Source: Candidatus Zhuqueibacterota bacterium
Lineage (GTDB): Bacteria > BS750m-G25
Direction: 5' to 3'
Assembly (NCBI GenBank): GCA_016783505.1
Contig: JADHWK010000036.1
Location: forward strand, 1-23,676
Length of the DNA stretch: 23,676 nucleotides
Positions 1 to 6,205 of this stretch are shown here, one piece after another; within the stretch, counting starts at the first letter, position 1, and each line of letters opens with the position of its first letter. The position numbers were made by a program, and so were the translations under genes. The notes under the pieces are model-generated. The model was not told the DNA's origin and did not search any database. It saw nothing but the letters and a program-made list of their open reading frames with translations.

Positions 1-84
1 TGTTAAATAACCAGCATATCCCATCCGTCGTCAGCGATCTGATCTACCATTTCTAACTTGTTTCAAATAACGTTATCTGTTGAT

Positions 85-156
85 CTATTTAACAGGGCTG
101 GCTAACTTATAAACTTCAAGATCTTCAAAAGAACGAATAACTTTATTATCACCCAT
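85..156 (-). pseudogene. N-terminal remnant of a four-helix-bundle (S23-type) protein
   Basis: Reading from ATG at 156, 23 codons give MGDNKVIRSFEDLEVYKLAS and three more residues before a TAG. The stretch S-F-E-D-L-E-V-Y-K-L-A is what I know as the usual N-terminus of the four-helix-bundle proteins of the 23S rRNA intervening-sequence/Avd-like family, which are normally about 120 residues. The rest of the gene is absent; the sequence beyond the stop shows no continuation that I recognise. I infer a truncated fossil, not a working gene. The octamer repeat at 175-211 lies just upstream of its start. Confidence 0.5.
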
Positions 157-174
157 TTTCAGAATTTTTTTCTT

Positions 175-211
175 TTAATGACTTAATAACCTAATGACTA
201 AATGACTAAAT
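175..211. repeat. Octamer tandem array, copy 1
   Basis: About four tandem 8-nt units fitting YTAATRAC or the variant TAAATGAC. The same kind of array recurs at 881-918, 2061-2099, 4519-4568 and 22165-22249. The units place stop codons in every frame of both strands. Confidence 0.75.
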
Positions 212-256
212 CAGGATGATTTTTTTGTGTTTCATTTTGGGGCTATTTATTTATAC

Positions 257-286
257 GGTAATCGTAGCCAGTTTTTCCGTCAGGCG
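257..286. repeat. 30-nt direct repeat, copy 1
   Basis: The 30 nt starting GGTAATCGTAGCCAG and ending CCGTCAGGCG recur exactly at 1158-1187 in the same orientation. After both copies the sequence continues with GGCGCC-type inverted motifs (CGTCAGGCGCCGGA near 309 and 1180). The two copies bracket the nucleotidyltransferase/HEPN remnant pair. Confidence 0.85.
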
Positions 287-402
287 TCAGTCAGGTTAGT
301 CAGTTCCGTCAGGCGCCGGACTGATTCGCGGCCTTTTTAACCCTTTACAGTATTTTGTCAAAGAAATTCTCAATATCAGATCGGAATGCTTTGAAAACTG
401 TG

Positions 403-567
403 TCAATATTCATGGAGAAAAGAGCCAATTGCAGCTTTATCCCTATGAGTAGGAATTGAGGTACCAATTTCCTTCAAAGCGACCTGTATTTCCTGAACAA
501 TAACATCCAGATCGGAAAGGTCCGATTCGATCTCCACCTTTAGCAGTGAAATGTCATTTCGCTTCAT
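403..567 (-). pseudogene. Truncated HEPN (HepT/DUF86-like) partner of the nucleotidyltransferase
   Basis: An ATG at 567 overlaps the end of the nucleotidyltransferase gene by 14 nt and opens a 54-codon frame (MKRNDISLLKVEIE..., ending AAIGSFLHEY, then TGA). In HepT/DUF86-like HEPN proteins this N-terminal segment, ending in a helix with an H-E-Y/F-Y motif, is followed by about 60-90 residues that carry the R-x4-6-H catalytic motif. None of that is present. Another short frame (345-413) follows but does not restore the family. I infer a gene whose 3' two thirds were lost. A functional antitoxin or substrate-binding role is unlikely. Confidence 0.55.
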
Positions 568-877
568 AAAGCAGCATACCTTCTTTCACTATTCGTTTTC
601 GTAAAGTTTTCTTAACTTCCTTTAAGTCTACAAGGTCTACCCTTTTTCCCATCGTTGATAATAGTCTACCAAGAACCTTGAAGAATCTATCAGGTGATAT
701 GCCTTCACAGGCCAAGTCAATATCAGAAAGTCGATGGTGCCTCCCAGCAACTAATGACCCGAATAGAAACACCCTTTTCACCCCGTATTCCTTTAAGACA
801 TTCACCGCGTCCTGCACTTCACTGCGGTCTGAATCCGTAAGTTGATTCTGGATTTCCATATTTTTCAAGCCGTTCAT
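554..877 (-). CDS. MNT-type nucleotidyltransferase (MntA-like antitoxin)
   Basis: This 107-residue protein is a minimal nucleotidyltransferase. It shows the family signature G-S-L at about residue 41 followed by S-D-I-D-L near residues 51-55, the metal-binding Asp pair of the polymerase-beta superfold. Proteins of this kind pair with HEPN proteins in type VII toxin-antitoxin systems, where the nucleotidyltransferase AMPylates and silences the HEPN RNase. Here the gene overlaps a HEPN reading frame that is cut short, so the module is probably no longer active as a pair. Start choice is uncertain: neither ATG 877 nor in-frame ATG 859 has a clear ribosome binding site, and an octamer array (881-918) sits directly upstream where a promoter would be expected. 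Confidence 0.85.
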   Translation of the reverse strand: MNGLKNMEIQNQLTDSDRSEVQDAVNVLKEYGVKRVFLFGSLVAGRHHRLSDIDLACEGISPDRFFKVLGRLLSTMGKRVDLVDLKEVKKTLRKRIVKEGMLLYEAK

Positions 878-880
878 ACG

Positions 881-918
881 CTAATCATTACTTAATAACT
901 TATTGACTTTATTGCTTA
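881..918. repeat. Octamer tandem array, copy 2 (degenerate)
   Basis: Degenerate units such as CTAATCAT, TTAATAAC and TTATTGAC lie immediately upstream of the nucleotidyltransferase start at 877. It belongs to the same family as the arrays at 175, 2061, 4519 and 22165 but is less regular. Confidence 0.6.
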
Positions 919-1019
919 AAATACCACTTTGCACCAGGACATGCGGGAGTTGGTGCTGGTGGGGGAAAATTCAATTCTATTCCAGTCGCCGTGGGAGAGA
1001 GGATTGTTAATTGCTGATT

Positions 1020-1037
1020 GTCCCGAATGCTCGGGAC
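1020..1037. repeat. CCCGA-N4-TCGGG palindrome copy
   Basis: GTCCCGAATGCTCGGGAC is a palindrome with a 7-bp stem and 4-nt loop. The same core recurs at 6190-6205, 10287-10304, 13001-13016 and 20766-20781, with a half-related copy at about 17143. Confidence 0.75.
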
Positions 1038-1157
1038 TGACAGCTGAATCCATGATCCGTGATCCGGGATGAAATTGTGAGTTGAAAAATAATAAGAAAA
1101 GGCAACTAGAAAATAGGTATATTTTTTTGTTCTTCATTTGTATCTGTTCAATCAGAT

Positions 1158-1187
1158 GGTAATCGTAGCCAGTTTTTCCGTCAGGCG
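1158..1187. repeat. 30-nt direct repeat, copy 2
   Basis: Identical over 30 nt to 257-286 and in the same orientation. The distance between the copies is about 0.9 kb. Confidence 0.85.
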
Positions 1188-1212
1188 CCGGATTGATCGG
1201 TTACGCTGCCCG

Positions 1213-1244
1213 CCCCGTTGAGTAGTAAAACTTACTCCACGGGG
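1213..1244. other. Imperfect hairpin downstream of the PemK toxin gene
   Basis: CCCCGTTGAGTA pairs with TACTCCACGGGG (11 of 12 positions) around an 8-nt loop. It lies beyond the 3' end of the toxin gene at 1330 and could help end its transcript, but no T-run follows on either strand, so a rho-independent terminator is not supported. Confidence 0.5.
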
Positions 1245-1329
1245 CCCGTATCGGCTTTCGGTGTTCGACAAAACCGGGCAATAAACGACTATGGTGGACT
1301 GTTACAAAATTAATTATAGGTGTTGTGAT

Positions 1330-1683
1330 TTACCACTCTAATAATCCCAAGATCCTCAATAGCTTTAGGTTTATTTGGTTCATTATATCATGGCTTACGA
1401 CGCCAAGCCTCTTAACTAACGACGCTTTTGTAATCGCTGTCAATGCGCCTAGCATGACCTTGGAGTCTTCTTTCAGTCCTCCAACTCCCTTTGGTAAGAG
1501 AACATCTTGCTGGTAGATAGCCTTTAATTTTTTAGTAGTAATGGGTGCTATTAAAACGAAAGGATAGTATTTATTTTCATTATCATCATCGCACTGTAAT
1601 ACTATAACCAGACGTGCCTTATTCTTCACCTCATGCGGGAACGAGAAGGTCGCTAAATATGTCTCCCCTCTTTTAATCCTCAT
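1330..1683 (-). CDS. PemK/MazF-family toxin (endoribonuclease)
   Basis: A 117-residue protein of the PemK/MazF fold, the usual length for the family. The N-terminus MRIKRGETYLATF matches the conserved R-G-E/D-I/V-Y opening, and A-R-L-V-I-V-L-Q at about 24-31 corresponds to the R-P-x-x-V strand. Members are sequence-specific RNases that cleave mRNA when the antitoxin is lost. The gene overlaps the end of the upstream antitoxin gene by 11 nt, a typical antitoxin-first operon with translational coupling. The substitution of Ala for Pro before the Arg-containing strand is a mild departure; the rest looks intact. I infer an active toxin, but cleavage specificity cannot be read from sequence. Confidence 0.85.
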   Translation of the reverse strand: MRIKRGETYLATFSFPHEVKNKARLVIVLQCDDDNENKYYPFVLIAPITTKKLKAIYQQDVLLPKGVGGLKEDSKVMLGALTAITKASLVKRLGVVSHDIMNQINLKLLRILGLLEW

Positions 1684-1954
1684 CGTCTAAGCCTAAAGTT
1701 TTGGCAACTTCTTCCTGTGCAGACATCAGCTCCGGGTAAACCTCGGTTAGTTCCTTTCCGTATTCTCGATCAGCCTTGCGACCGAAGTCGAAACCTTTGG
1801 CTATCTTCTGATAATAATTTATAATGTTTTGTACTACCTTCTTCTCCATATCCTGCAAGAATACGATTACCACCTCTGATTCTGCTACATTTAACCTTTC
1901 ATGGGGCACAGCCACCCCATTTCTATAAAAACCCTTTACCGCCAGAATAGCCAT
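1673..1954 (-). CDS. Antitoxin of the PemK module (AF2212-like)
   Basis: A 93-residue protein upstream of and overlapping the PemK gene. Its N-terminus (ILAVKGFYRNGVAVP, then a strand ending VVIVFLQD at about 34) resembles AF2212-like antitoxins, which open with a short beta-barrel type segment Y-x-N-G-x-x-x-P. The acidic C-terminal half, with A-Q-E-E-V-A-K-T-L-G-L-D-D-E-D at the end, is the likely disordered toxin-wrapping part. The start at 1954 is supported by a strong purine-rich ribosome binding site (GAGGGGGTG) about 8 nt upstream. It probably neutralises the PemK toxin and may repress the operon. The family assignment is by motif only. Confidence 0.75.
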   Translation of the reverse strand: MAILAVKGFYRNGVAVPHERLNVAESEVVIVFLQDMEKKVVQNIINYYQKIAKGFDFGRKADREYGKELTEVYPELMSAQEEVAKTLGLDDED

Positions 1955-2060
1955 TTAATTTCACCCCCTCTCCACGCATTTCTGCTTTCGTTTGCTTTCA
2001 ATTATCAATTTACAAAAATCAGTAGTAAACGTCAAGAGAATTTTCCTCATATTTATGTTT

Positions 2061-2099
2061 TTAATAACTTAATAACCTAATAACTAAATGACTAAAATC
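2061..2099. repeat. Octamer tandem array, copy 3
   Basis: Units TTAATAAC, TTAATAAC, CTAATAAC, TAAATGAC and a partial unit. It lies just beyond the 3' end of the lipoprotein gene (stop at 2137) and between that gene and the antitoxin start. Confidence 0.75.
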
Positions 2100-2136
2100 A
2101 CACCAATGAGCGTTCCGGATCGAAAAAGCTGGTCTG

Positions 2137-2841
2137 CTATTCGATATCCACCATCCCGTAACCTTTCATTTCTTCTTCGCTCAAGCCCACATTGGATGTA
2201 AAATTTATCCAGTTCAAACTGTCCCCCACCGCAATCAGGGTTCCTCTTACCTTCAGTTTATAAAATCCATCCCCGGACGGGTCTGTCGAAAACCTAATTA
2301 CCGCCCCCGGTTCTATGGTCAAGGTTACAGCTTCGGGAACTTCAACATCGCTGGTAACAATATAATGACGTCCAGACTCCCAGGTAGTATTTTCAGTTAA
2401 AGTACCACTTACTTGCCTCTCAGCTAACAAATTTACGGTTTGCAGTTCATAGTTGTTAGTTGATAGTGAAAGGTAGAAAATATAGTGGTAGCCAAAGCCG
2501 GATTTTTCGCAAACAACGATATAATCATTATAGGGAATATTTTCAAGTGAAAAGTTTCCGTTCTGCTCAGTAGTGGTCTCATATTCGGGGTAATGTGACC
2601 GATGATCGAATTCTGTTCGTTGAGAAATAATAACCCCGATGTTGGGGTATTCTTGATTTATGGCAACCATATCCGGATCGAGTCCAATGTGTTCGTAAAG
2701 GGAAATGGTAATTCCAGAATGGTTAGACATTTCTTCTAAGGTTACCTTTCCAGAAATGGTGCCTTCGTCGGTATCTGTATTGAATAATTTGGTACAGTTA
2801 AGAAATAGAATGAAGGTAAATGATATTAGAATTTTTCGCAT
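2137..2841 (-). CDS. Predicted lipoprotein with carboxypeptidase-regulatory-like and beta-helix-type segments
   Basis: A 234-residue exported protein. Residues 1-15 form a short signal peptide (MRKI, then a hydrophobic run) with Cys16 in an L-F-L-N-C context, so lipid anchoring is likely. Residues about 28-120 look like a carboxypeptidase-regulatory-like beta-sandwich (G-x-I-S-G-K-V-T, later N-G-N-F-S-L-E-N-I-P and Y-x-V-x-C-E-K-S-G). From about 140 the text (S-G-T-L-T-E-N-T-T-W, L-T-I-E-P-G-A-V-I-R-F, V-R-G-T-L-I-A-V-G) is what starts right-handed beta-helix surface proteins, which usually run on for hundreds of residues. This one stops soon after the first coil, close to an octamer array. 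I infer 3' truncation. The function is unknown. Confidence 0.7.
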   Translation of the reverse strand: MRKILISFTFILFLNCTKLFNTDTDEGTISGKVTLEEMSNHSGITISLYEHIGLDPDMVAINQEYPNIGVIISQRTEFDHRSHYPEYETTTEQNGNFSLENIPYNDYIVVCEKSGFGYHYIFYLSLSTNNYELQTVNLLAERQVSGTLTENTTWESGRHYIVTSDVEVPEAVTLTIEPGAVIRFSTDPSGDGFYKLKVRGTLIAVGDSLNWINFTSNVGLSEEEMKGYGMVDIE

Positions 2842-2857
2842 TGATAAATAGGGTTAA

Positions 2858-2903
2858 AAGGGCTTGACAAGGTATCACAAGGCTTAACAGGGCTCGATAG
2901 GTC
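2858..2903. repeat. Roughly 10-nt phased degenerate tandem repeat
   Basis: Units AAGGGCTTGAC, AAGGTATCAC, AAGGCTTAAC and AGGGCTCGAT follow one another, then AGG starts a fifth. The period is close to one helical turn. It lies just upstream of the lipoprotein start at 2841. Confidence 0.45.
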
Positions 2904-3104
2904 AATCCGCCTCAGGCGGACTCAATAAGGCAGAAAGGGCTCTGGTTTTTATTGTTAAGCCTTCTTTAGCCTTTTTTCAACTTTGTAGCCTTTTTTACCC
3001 ACTTCTTTTTTCTTGTTTTCCAATGAAAACCGTAGTCTATCAAACATATACATTGTTTGCATTGATAATTTATAAAAAATATGGCAGAATGCCGTCACTC
3101 GTGA

Positions 3105-3129
3105 GTAGCGGATGAGTGCCATCCGCTAC
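3105..3129. other. Perfect 10-bp hairpin
   Basis: GTAGCGGATG at 3105-3114 and CATCCGCTAC at 3120-3129 are exact reverse complements around the loop AGTGC. No T-run follows on the minus strand, so I do not call it a terminator for the lipoprotein or HEPN genes. Confidence 0.6.
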
Positions 3130-3207
3130 GGGGGTTGTAGGGGACAGTGCCCCCTGCCCTGGGGTTTCCAAAGGGGATTTGTTTCCCTTTGGCCAACTGC
3201 ATATCAA

Positions 3208-3633
3208 TCAGGAATTGGCTTTTGTGTCACCTTGTGCTTCGATCAAATTATTTATAACAGTGCCAATTGCATCAATATATCCGGGTACAATAGAACTATA
3301 AATTTCATTAGCAACTTCATCGTTGTAAATATGTACAATATCATTCCTCTTTCGAACCATTTGTACAAAGGTGAGTTCAAGATTTTCAGGAATTAACCCA
3401 ACCTGAAATGCAAGTTTAAAACAATCCATCGGAGAAAAGCATTCCAACCCTTTTTCCTCAAGCAAGAATAATTTTATCGTTTTCCACATAACTTCATAAG
3501 TGTATTCAAACCGTTTGGCAGATAACTCGACATTATTGATATGGTCGAAATGAAATTCTTTACATTCCTTTAACCTACTATATGCCTTTAGAAGATCGCT
3601 GACTTTTTTCTTTAATATTTCACTGTATGCCAT
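3208..3633 (-). CDS. HEPN protein, HI0074-like nucleotidyltransferase partner
   Basis: A 141-residue all-helical protein that fits the HI0074-like 'nucleotidyltransferase substrate binding' HEPN family in length and pattern: an N-terminal helix with L-x-x-L-x-x-A-Y-x-R-L-x-E, then F-E-Y-T-Y-E-V-M-W-K-T-I-K at about 41-53, and the HEPN motif R-N-D-I-V-H at about 91-96. The R-x4-H motif is the RNase active site in HEPN toxins. The gene starts 22 nt inside the end of the upstream nucleotidyltransferase gene, so the two are translated as a pair. In studied type VII systems the HEPN protein is the toxin and is AMPylated at a C-terminal or active-site Tyr; here the Tyr right after the motif (V-H-I-Y) is a candidate, by analogy only. 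Confidence 0.85.
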   Translation of the reverse strand: MAYSEILKKKVSDLLKAYSRLKECKEFHFDHINNVELSAKRFEYTYEVMWKTIKLFLLEEKGLECFSPMDCFKLAFQVGLIPENLELTFVQMVRKRNDIVHIYNDEVANEIYSSIVPGYIDAIGTVINNLIEAQGDTKANS

Positions 3634-3935
3634 AATTCAACCTTTTTCATAGCTATTTTTTTGAATTTATCATCAATGCGTGAAAAATCTACTAAATCAA
3701 TCTTTCTTAATGTATCCACTTCATAGTTTAGCCGTTCAACGAGTGATAGAAAGTTTTTGTCTTCAATTCCTGTATCATTAATAAGGCCAATATCAATATC
3801 CGAAAGACGTGATTTCTTTTCGCTAACCTGTGACCCAAATAGCAAAACGGTTGTTTCTTCTGGTGAAAGAACGCTGAATATTATATCCAGTATTTGTTTC
3901 TGAAGCATTGTTTTTATATAACGTGAAGGATTCAT
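3612..3935 (-). CDS. MNT-type nucleotidyltransferase, HI0073-like (antitoxin partner)
   Basis: A minimal nucleotidyltransferase with L-L-F-G-S-Q and S-D-I-D-I-G-L motifs in the first half, matching the metal-binding signature of the polymerase-beta superfold. The ATG at 3935 (MNPSRYIKT) is preferred over ATG 3953 because AGGGGG sits 7 nt upstream of it and nothing lies upstream of 3953; from 3935 the protein is 107 residues. It overlaps the HEPN gene by 22 nt. This is the intact nucleotidyltransferase-HEPN pair of the window, in contrast to the broken one at 403-877. The likely role is modification and silencing of the HEPN RNase, known for the family and not shown here. Confidence 0.85.
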   Translation of the reverse strand: MNPSRYIKTMLQKQILDIIFSVLSPEETTVLLFGSQVSEKKSRLSDIDIGLINDTGIEDKNFLSLVERLNYEVDTLRKIDLVDFSRIDDKFKKIAMKKVELWHTVKY

Positions 3936-3952
3936 CCCAAAACCCCCTATCA

Positions 3953-4300
3953 TTAAAAAACAAAATGCAAATGCGCATAAAGGATGTTCGAATTCCTATT
4001 CGAAATTCCTTCGTCATATTGAACCCCTTGGTAGTCCAAAACCAATTCTACATCTTTACTTATCCAATATCCTATCCCTATAATTTCCCTCAGGTGGGAA
4101 TCATTTTCTGTCTTTGTATCAGGATCAAACCAGTCCATTCTGCCAATGATAGTCCACTTAGAAGTAAGTTTGAAAACACTGAAGAAAGAATAGCCTAAAA
4201 ATTTGGTCTCTTGGCTGCCTATTTTATCATTCCCAGCCGAGAGCTCCGCACCAAGAGTTAATCGGTTGGATTCAAAGGTGGCAAAGCCCGTCCTCTCCGG
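3953..4300 (-). pseudogene. C-terminal remnant of a porin-like outer-membrane beta-barrel protein
   Basis: One frame reads for about 115 codons without a plausible start: T-G-F-A-T-F-E-S-N-R-L, then R-M-D-W-F-D-P-D-T, N-D-S-H-L-R-E, I-G-I-G-Y-W-I, V-E-L-V-L-D-Y-Q-G, and it ends L-H-F-V-F-stop. Alternating strands, a R-x-D-W/Y-x-D-P turn, a L-D-Y-Q strand and a terminal Phe are what I know from C-terminal halves of phosphate-selective or similar porins. An ATG inside (4138) opens only the last 61 codons. The upstream end meets the cytidylyltransferase remnant at about 4272-4300. I infer a deletion or recombination junction that left only the barrel's tail. Confidence 0.6.
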
Positions 4301-4382
4301 CTATTGCTTTAGCGTTTTTCATCATTAACAAATGCCCTCTATGAACAATATCTAACACGTAATACGATTAGACTACCTTCAT
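4272..4382 (-). pseudogene. N-terminal remnant of a cytidylyltransferase-type protein with in-frame stop
   Basis: ATG at 4382 follows a good ribosome binding site (AGGAGG, 5-nt spacing). The frame reads M-K-V-V-stop, then S-Y-Y-V-L-D-I-V-H-R-G-H-L-L and A-K-A-I-A-G-E-D-G before a TGA at 4272. The order hydrophobic strand, D-x-x-H-x-G-H and a following K-x-A-K-A helix is the nucleotide-binding start of cytidylyltransferase-like proteins (H-x-G-H motif). Codon 5 is TAA where the family has a residue such as L or Y, and the protein is lost after about 32 residues. The 3' end overlaps the start of the porin remnant in another frame, which marks a fusion junction of two dead genes. Confidence 0.5.
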
Positions 4383-4406
4383 CTTGTCCTCCTATCATAT
4401 TTTCTC

Positions 4407-4508
4407 TTAATTCTGAATGCCAGCACTATCAATCTCTGCTTCCTCAAAAGTAATATATTTTACAAATAATATAGGATATTCATAAAAATCATTTTCATCC
4501 CAGATCAT
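4407..4508 (-). other. Short open frame, possible C-terminal gene remnant
   Basis: Thirty-three codons from ATG 4508 (MIWDENDFYEYPILFVKYIT, then an acidic E-E-A-E-I-D tail) end at 4407, 24 nt before the cytidylyltransferase remnant. The composition looks protein-like, and the frame opens out of the octamer array at 4519-4568. I do not recognise the family. It has no ribosome binding site of its own. It may be the tail of a lost gene. Confidence 0.25.
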
Positions 4509-4518
4509 TTCAAAATAT

Positions 4519-4568
4519 TTAGTAATTAAGTAATTAAGTTATTGAGTCATTAAGTCGTTGGGTTATTC
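4519..4568. repeat. Octamer tandem array, copy 4 (reverse orientation)
   Basis: Units in the opposite sense (GTAATTAA, GTTATTGA, GTCATTAA, GTCGTTGG, GTTATT) relative to copies 1 and 3. A further GTTATTGAGTCATT piece follows at about 4591. Confidence 0.65.
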
Positions 4569-4638
4569 TCCGCACCGCTTAACTCCGCAACGGTTATTGA
4601 GTCATTTTTTGCGCCCCAATAATTAGAAATCTCACTCA

Positions 4639-4929
4639 TTACCCCTTTCTTAACCGCTGTCGTGCCTGTTTATAAATGTTCTCCCTCGTCCCAATGATCG
4701 TCACAGTGATAACTTCATTTTCAACGAAATAAACTATGCGATATTCAGGTTTGCGCCCGAAACGATAACAATGTTCGCCTCTTAGAGCCCCTTGCAAAGG
4801 TTTTCCAACTTCGAAGGGCTTCTCCTGAATCTTAGGGAGATATATAAACATAATTTTCTTCCGTATCTTCGGTGGTAACCTCTTCAAATCGCGTCTTGCC
4901 GCGGGTGACAGCTCAAGTGCAAAATCCAT
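4639..4929 (-). CDS. RelE/ParE-family toxin
   Basis: A 96-residue protein of RelE/ParE size. It opens with the family's F-A-L-E-L-S-P-A-A-R-R-D-L-K-R-L-P (start of strand 1 and helix 1), and has L-x-G-x-x-R-G-E-H-C-Y-R-F-G near the middle and Y-R-I-V-Y-F-V in the central strand, then V-I-G-T-R at the C-terminal strand. RelE-type members cleave mRNA in the ribosome, ParE-type poison gyrase; sequence alone does not decide between them. The Y-R-I-V-Y-x-V core and C-terminal R favour RelE-like. The gene starts 6 nt after the antitoxin stop, the usual antitoxin-first arrangement. Confidence 0.85.
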   Translation of the reverse strand: MDFALELSPAARRDLKRLPPKIRKKIMFIYLPKIQEKPFEVGKPLQGALRGEHCYRFGRKPEYRIVYFVENEVITVTIIGTRENIYKQARQRLRKG

Positions 4930-4935
4930 AGGCTG

Positions 4936-5154
4936 TTATCCGACAAATTCCTTTTGGACCTCTTCAAGTGTATAGAATTTCTCCCCTTTTTCCCTAGCCT
5001 TTAAAGCCTCTTCGGTTCGTCCATTGACATAGGCTATAAATTCAGGGGATTCGCGAACGGAAAGGAATTCTACGAACAGCAACACTTCACGAAGATGATC
5101 CGGCGGCAGATTTTCAAGCTTTTCTGCAATTTTTCCCTTTAAGGCGACTGCCAT
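4936..5154 (-). CDS. Antitoxin of the RelE/ParE module (DUF2281-like N-terminus)
   Basis: A 72-residue protein directly upstream of the toxin gene. Its N-terminal half (E-K-L-E-N-L-P-P-D-H-L-R-E-V-L-L-F-V-E-F-L) resembles the DUF2281 pattern of small antitoxins, with L-P-x-x-x-x-x-E-V-x-x-F-x-x-F-L. The C-terminal end (G-E-K-F-Y-T-L-E-E-V-Q-K-E-F) resembles the toxin-binding helix of RelB/Phd-like partners. It probably binds and neutralises the toxin at 4639 and may bind its own promoter. AGGAGG lies 6 nt upstream of the start at 5154. The family assignment is from pattern only. Confidence 0.7.
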   Translation of the reverse strand: MAVALKGKIAEKLENLPPDHLREVLLFVEFLSVRESPEFIAYVNGRTEEALKAREKGEKFYTLEEVQKEFVG

Positions 5155-5408
5155 GACTAACCTCCTATTTCGAATTTCTGTGTAACTTTATCGCATCTTT
5201 ATACTCTTAGACACCAAACTCGCCTTTCGCTATACGATCTACGCTTTACGCAGTTCCCCACTCCACAAATACACAGAGGATTTTTAGGATCATTCCCTTT
5301 CATTCCCATCAGTCGGGCGGGCCTGTTGCAGAACTTCGATTCAAGCTTCTATTCCACCTAGGAAGATTTGAAACCAAGTTTTTTGAAAAAGTTGGTTTCT
5401 TGGCTATA

Positions 5409-5474
5409 AACCCCGAAGTTTCGGGGTAACTCCAATAAAAACAATTCTCGGAGTTACCCGTTTACGGGTTTATT
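5409..5474. repeat. Multi-hairpin dispersed element, copy 1
   Basis: Three stems in order: CCCCGAAGTTTCGGGG, AACTCC paired with GGAGTT, and CCCGTTTACGGG, then TTTATTT. A close copy lies at 23133-23195 and a partial copy at 7650-7690. Confidence 0.75.
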
Positions 5475-6189
5475 TAACAACCACCCGGCCAGGGAGGATC
5501 CGCAACGTCGGAATTGAGTCTATTTTTGTAATGTTTGCCAGTAGTGCCACAGGCCCGCTCGACTGATTTAAAGTCTCTTCAGACTTTTCAACCCTTTACA
5601 TTATATGGAAAAATTATCTTTATATAATATGCAAAAAATAGTTTGGAAAGTCAATAAAAAATTTGATTTTTAGAAGAAAAAGTTGGATGTGAAACTTGAC
5701 CTAATATATCAAAGCTGAAGCAAGTAAAGTGTGCTCAATAGCATAAAAAATGCATCAGCTTAATTTCAAGGCCAAACTTCACACGGCCATTATTCATAAA
5801 TAGACTTGCAAGTATTGAATTGGCACTGGCGAAAAAAAACCCATAGTCTCAACTACGGATTTTGAATTTTTTCACCTGTTATTAGACCACAGATTATCCC
5901 GATAGTGATCCCTTACGGGACACGGATTTATACAGATTTTTATACTGGGCTTATCCCAGCTCGATGGAATTAATCCTTGGGTTTCGGGATTCTAAAAGGC
6001 TAACGCTCCGATGGAGTCCTATACTTCGGACTCATACGGAGTTATCGGACCTTAACTCCAACAATTTCAAAATCGTGGAGTTAATCTGTAAAGATTTTCT
6101 TATATAGCTCAGAACAATAGAATCAATGCAACTATCCATTTATCCAACTATCCAAGAATAAATAATTTACATATTTTCATTTTCCTTTG

Positions 6190-6205
6190 TCCCGAATACT
6201 CGGGA
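6190..6205. repeat. CCCGA-N4-TCGGG palindrome copy
   Basis: TCCCGAATACTCGGGA, 14 nt beyond the 3' end of the UDP-glucose dehydrogenase gene. It forms a 6-bp stem. No T-run follows, so I do not call it a terminator. Confidence 0.6.

Larger units (their letters stand above)
919..1329. other. Gene-free spacer made of short repeats and hairpins
   Basis: No supported gene lies here. It holds a palindrome at 1020-1037, an ATTGTTAATTGCTGATTG tract similar to the repeats around 10229 and 11508, the second 30-nt direct repeat (1158-1187) and an imperfect hairpin at 1213-1244. A 73-codon minus-strand frame (916-1137) is built mostly from these repeats and was not accepted as a gene. Confidence 0.7.
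2842..3207. other. Gene-free spacer with phased repeat and hairpin
   Basis: No supported gene. At 2858-2903 a roughly 10-nt unit (AAGGCTTAAC-like) is repeated four times with drift. At 3105-3129 a perfect 10-bp stem encloses a 5-nt loop. GGGGACAGTGCCCC-type inverted motifs follow at about 3140. Plus-strand frames over this spacer (3112-3396) run into the antisense of the HEPN gene and were rejected. Confidence 0.6.

Noticed and set aside
916-1137. 73-codon minus-strand frame with a hydrophobic N-terminus
   Set aside because: It is assembled from dispersed repeats (ATTGTTAATTGC, CCCGA palindrome), has no ribosome binding site and no family motifs.
3112-3396. Plus-strand frames over the hairpin and HEPN gene
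   Set aside because: They run antisense to the HEPN gene, which has clear family motifs and an overlapping partner.
1-5154. Insertion sequence or transposase
   Set aside because: No transposase or integrase motif was seen on either strand; only small repeats and gene fossils.
5800-5840. Sigma54-like TTGGCACTGGC
   Set aside because: No GC element at the expected distance, and no gene downstream.
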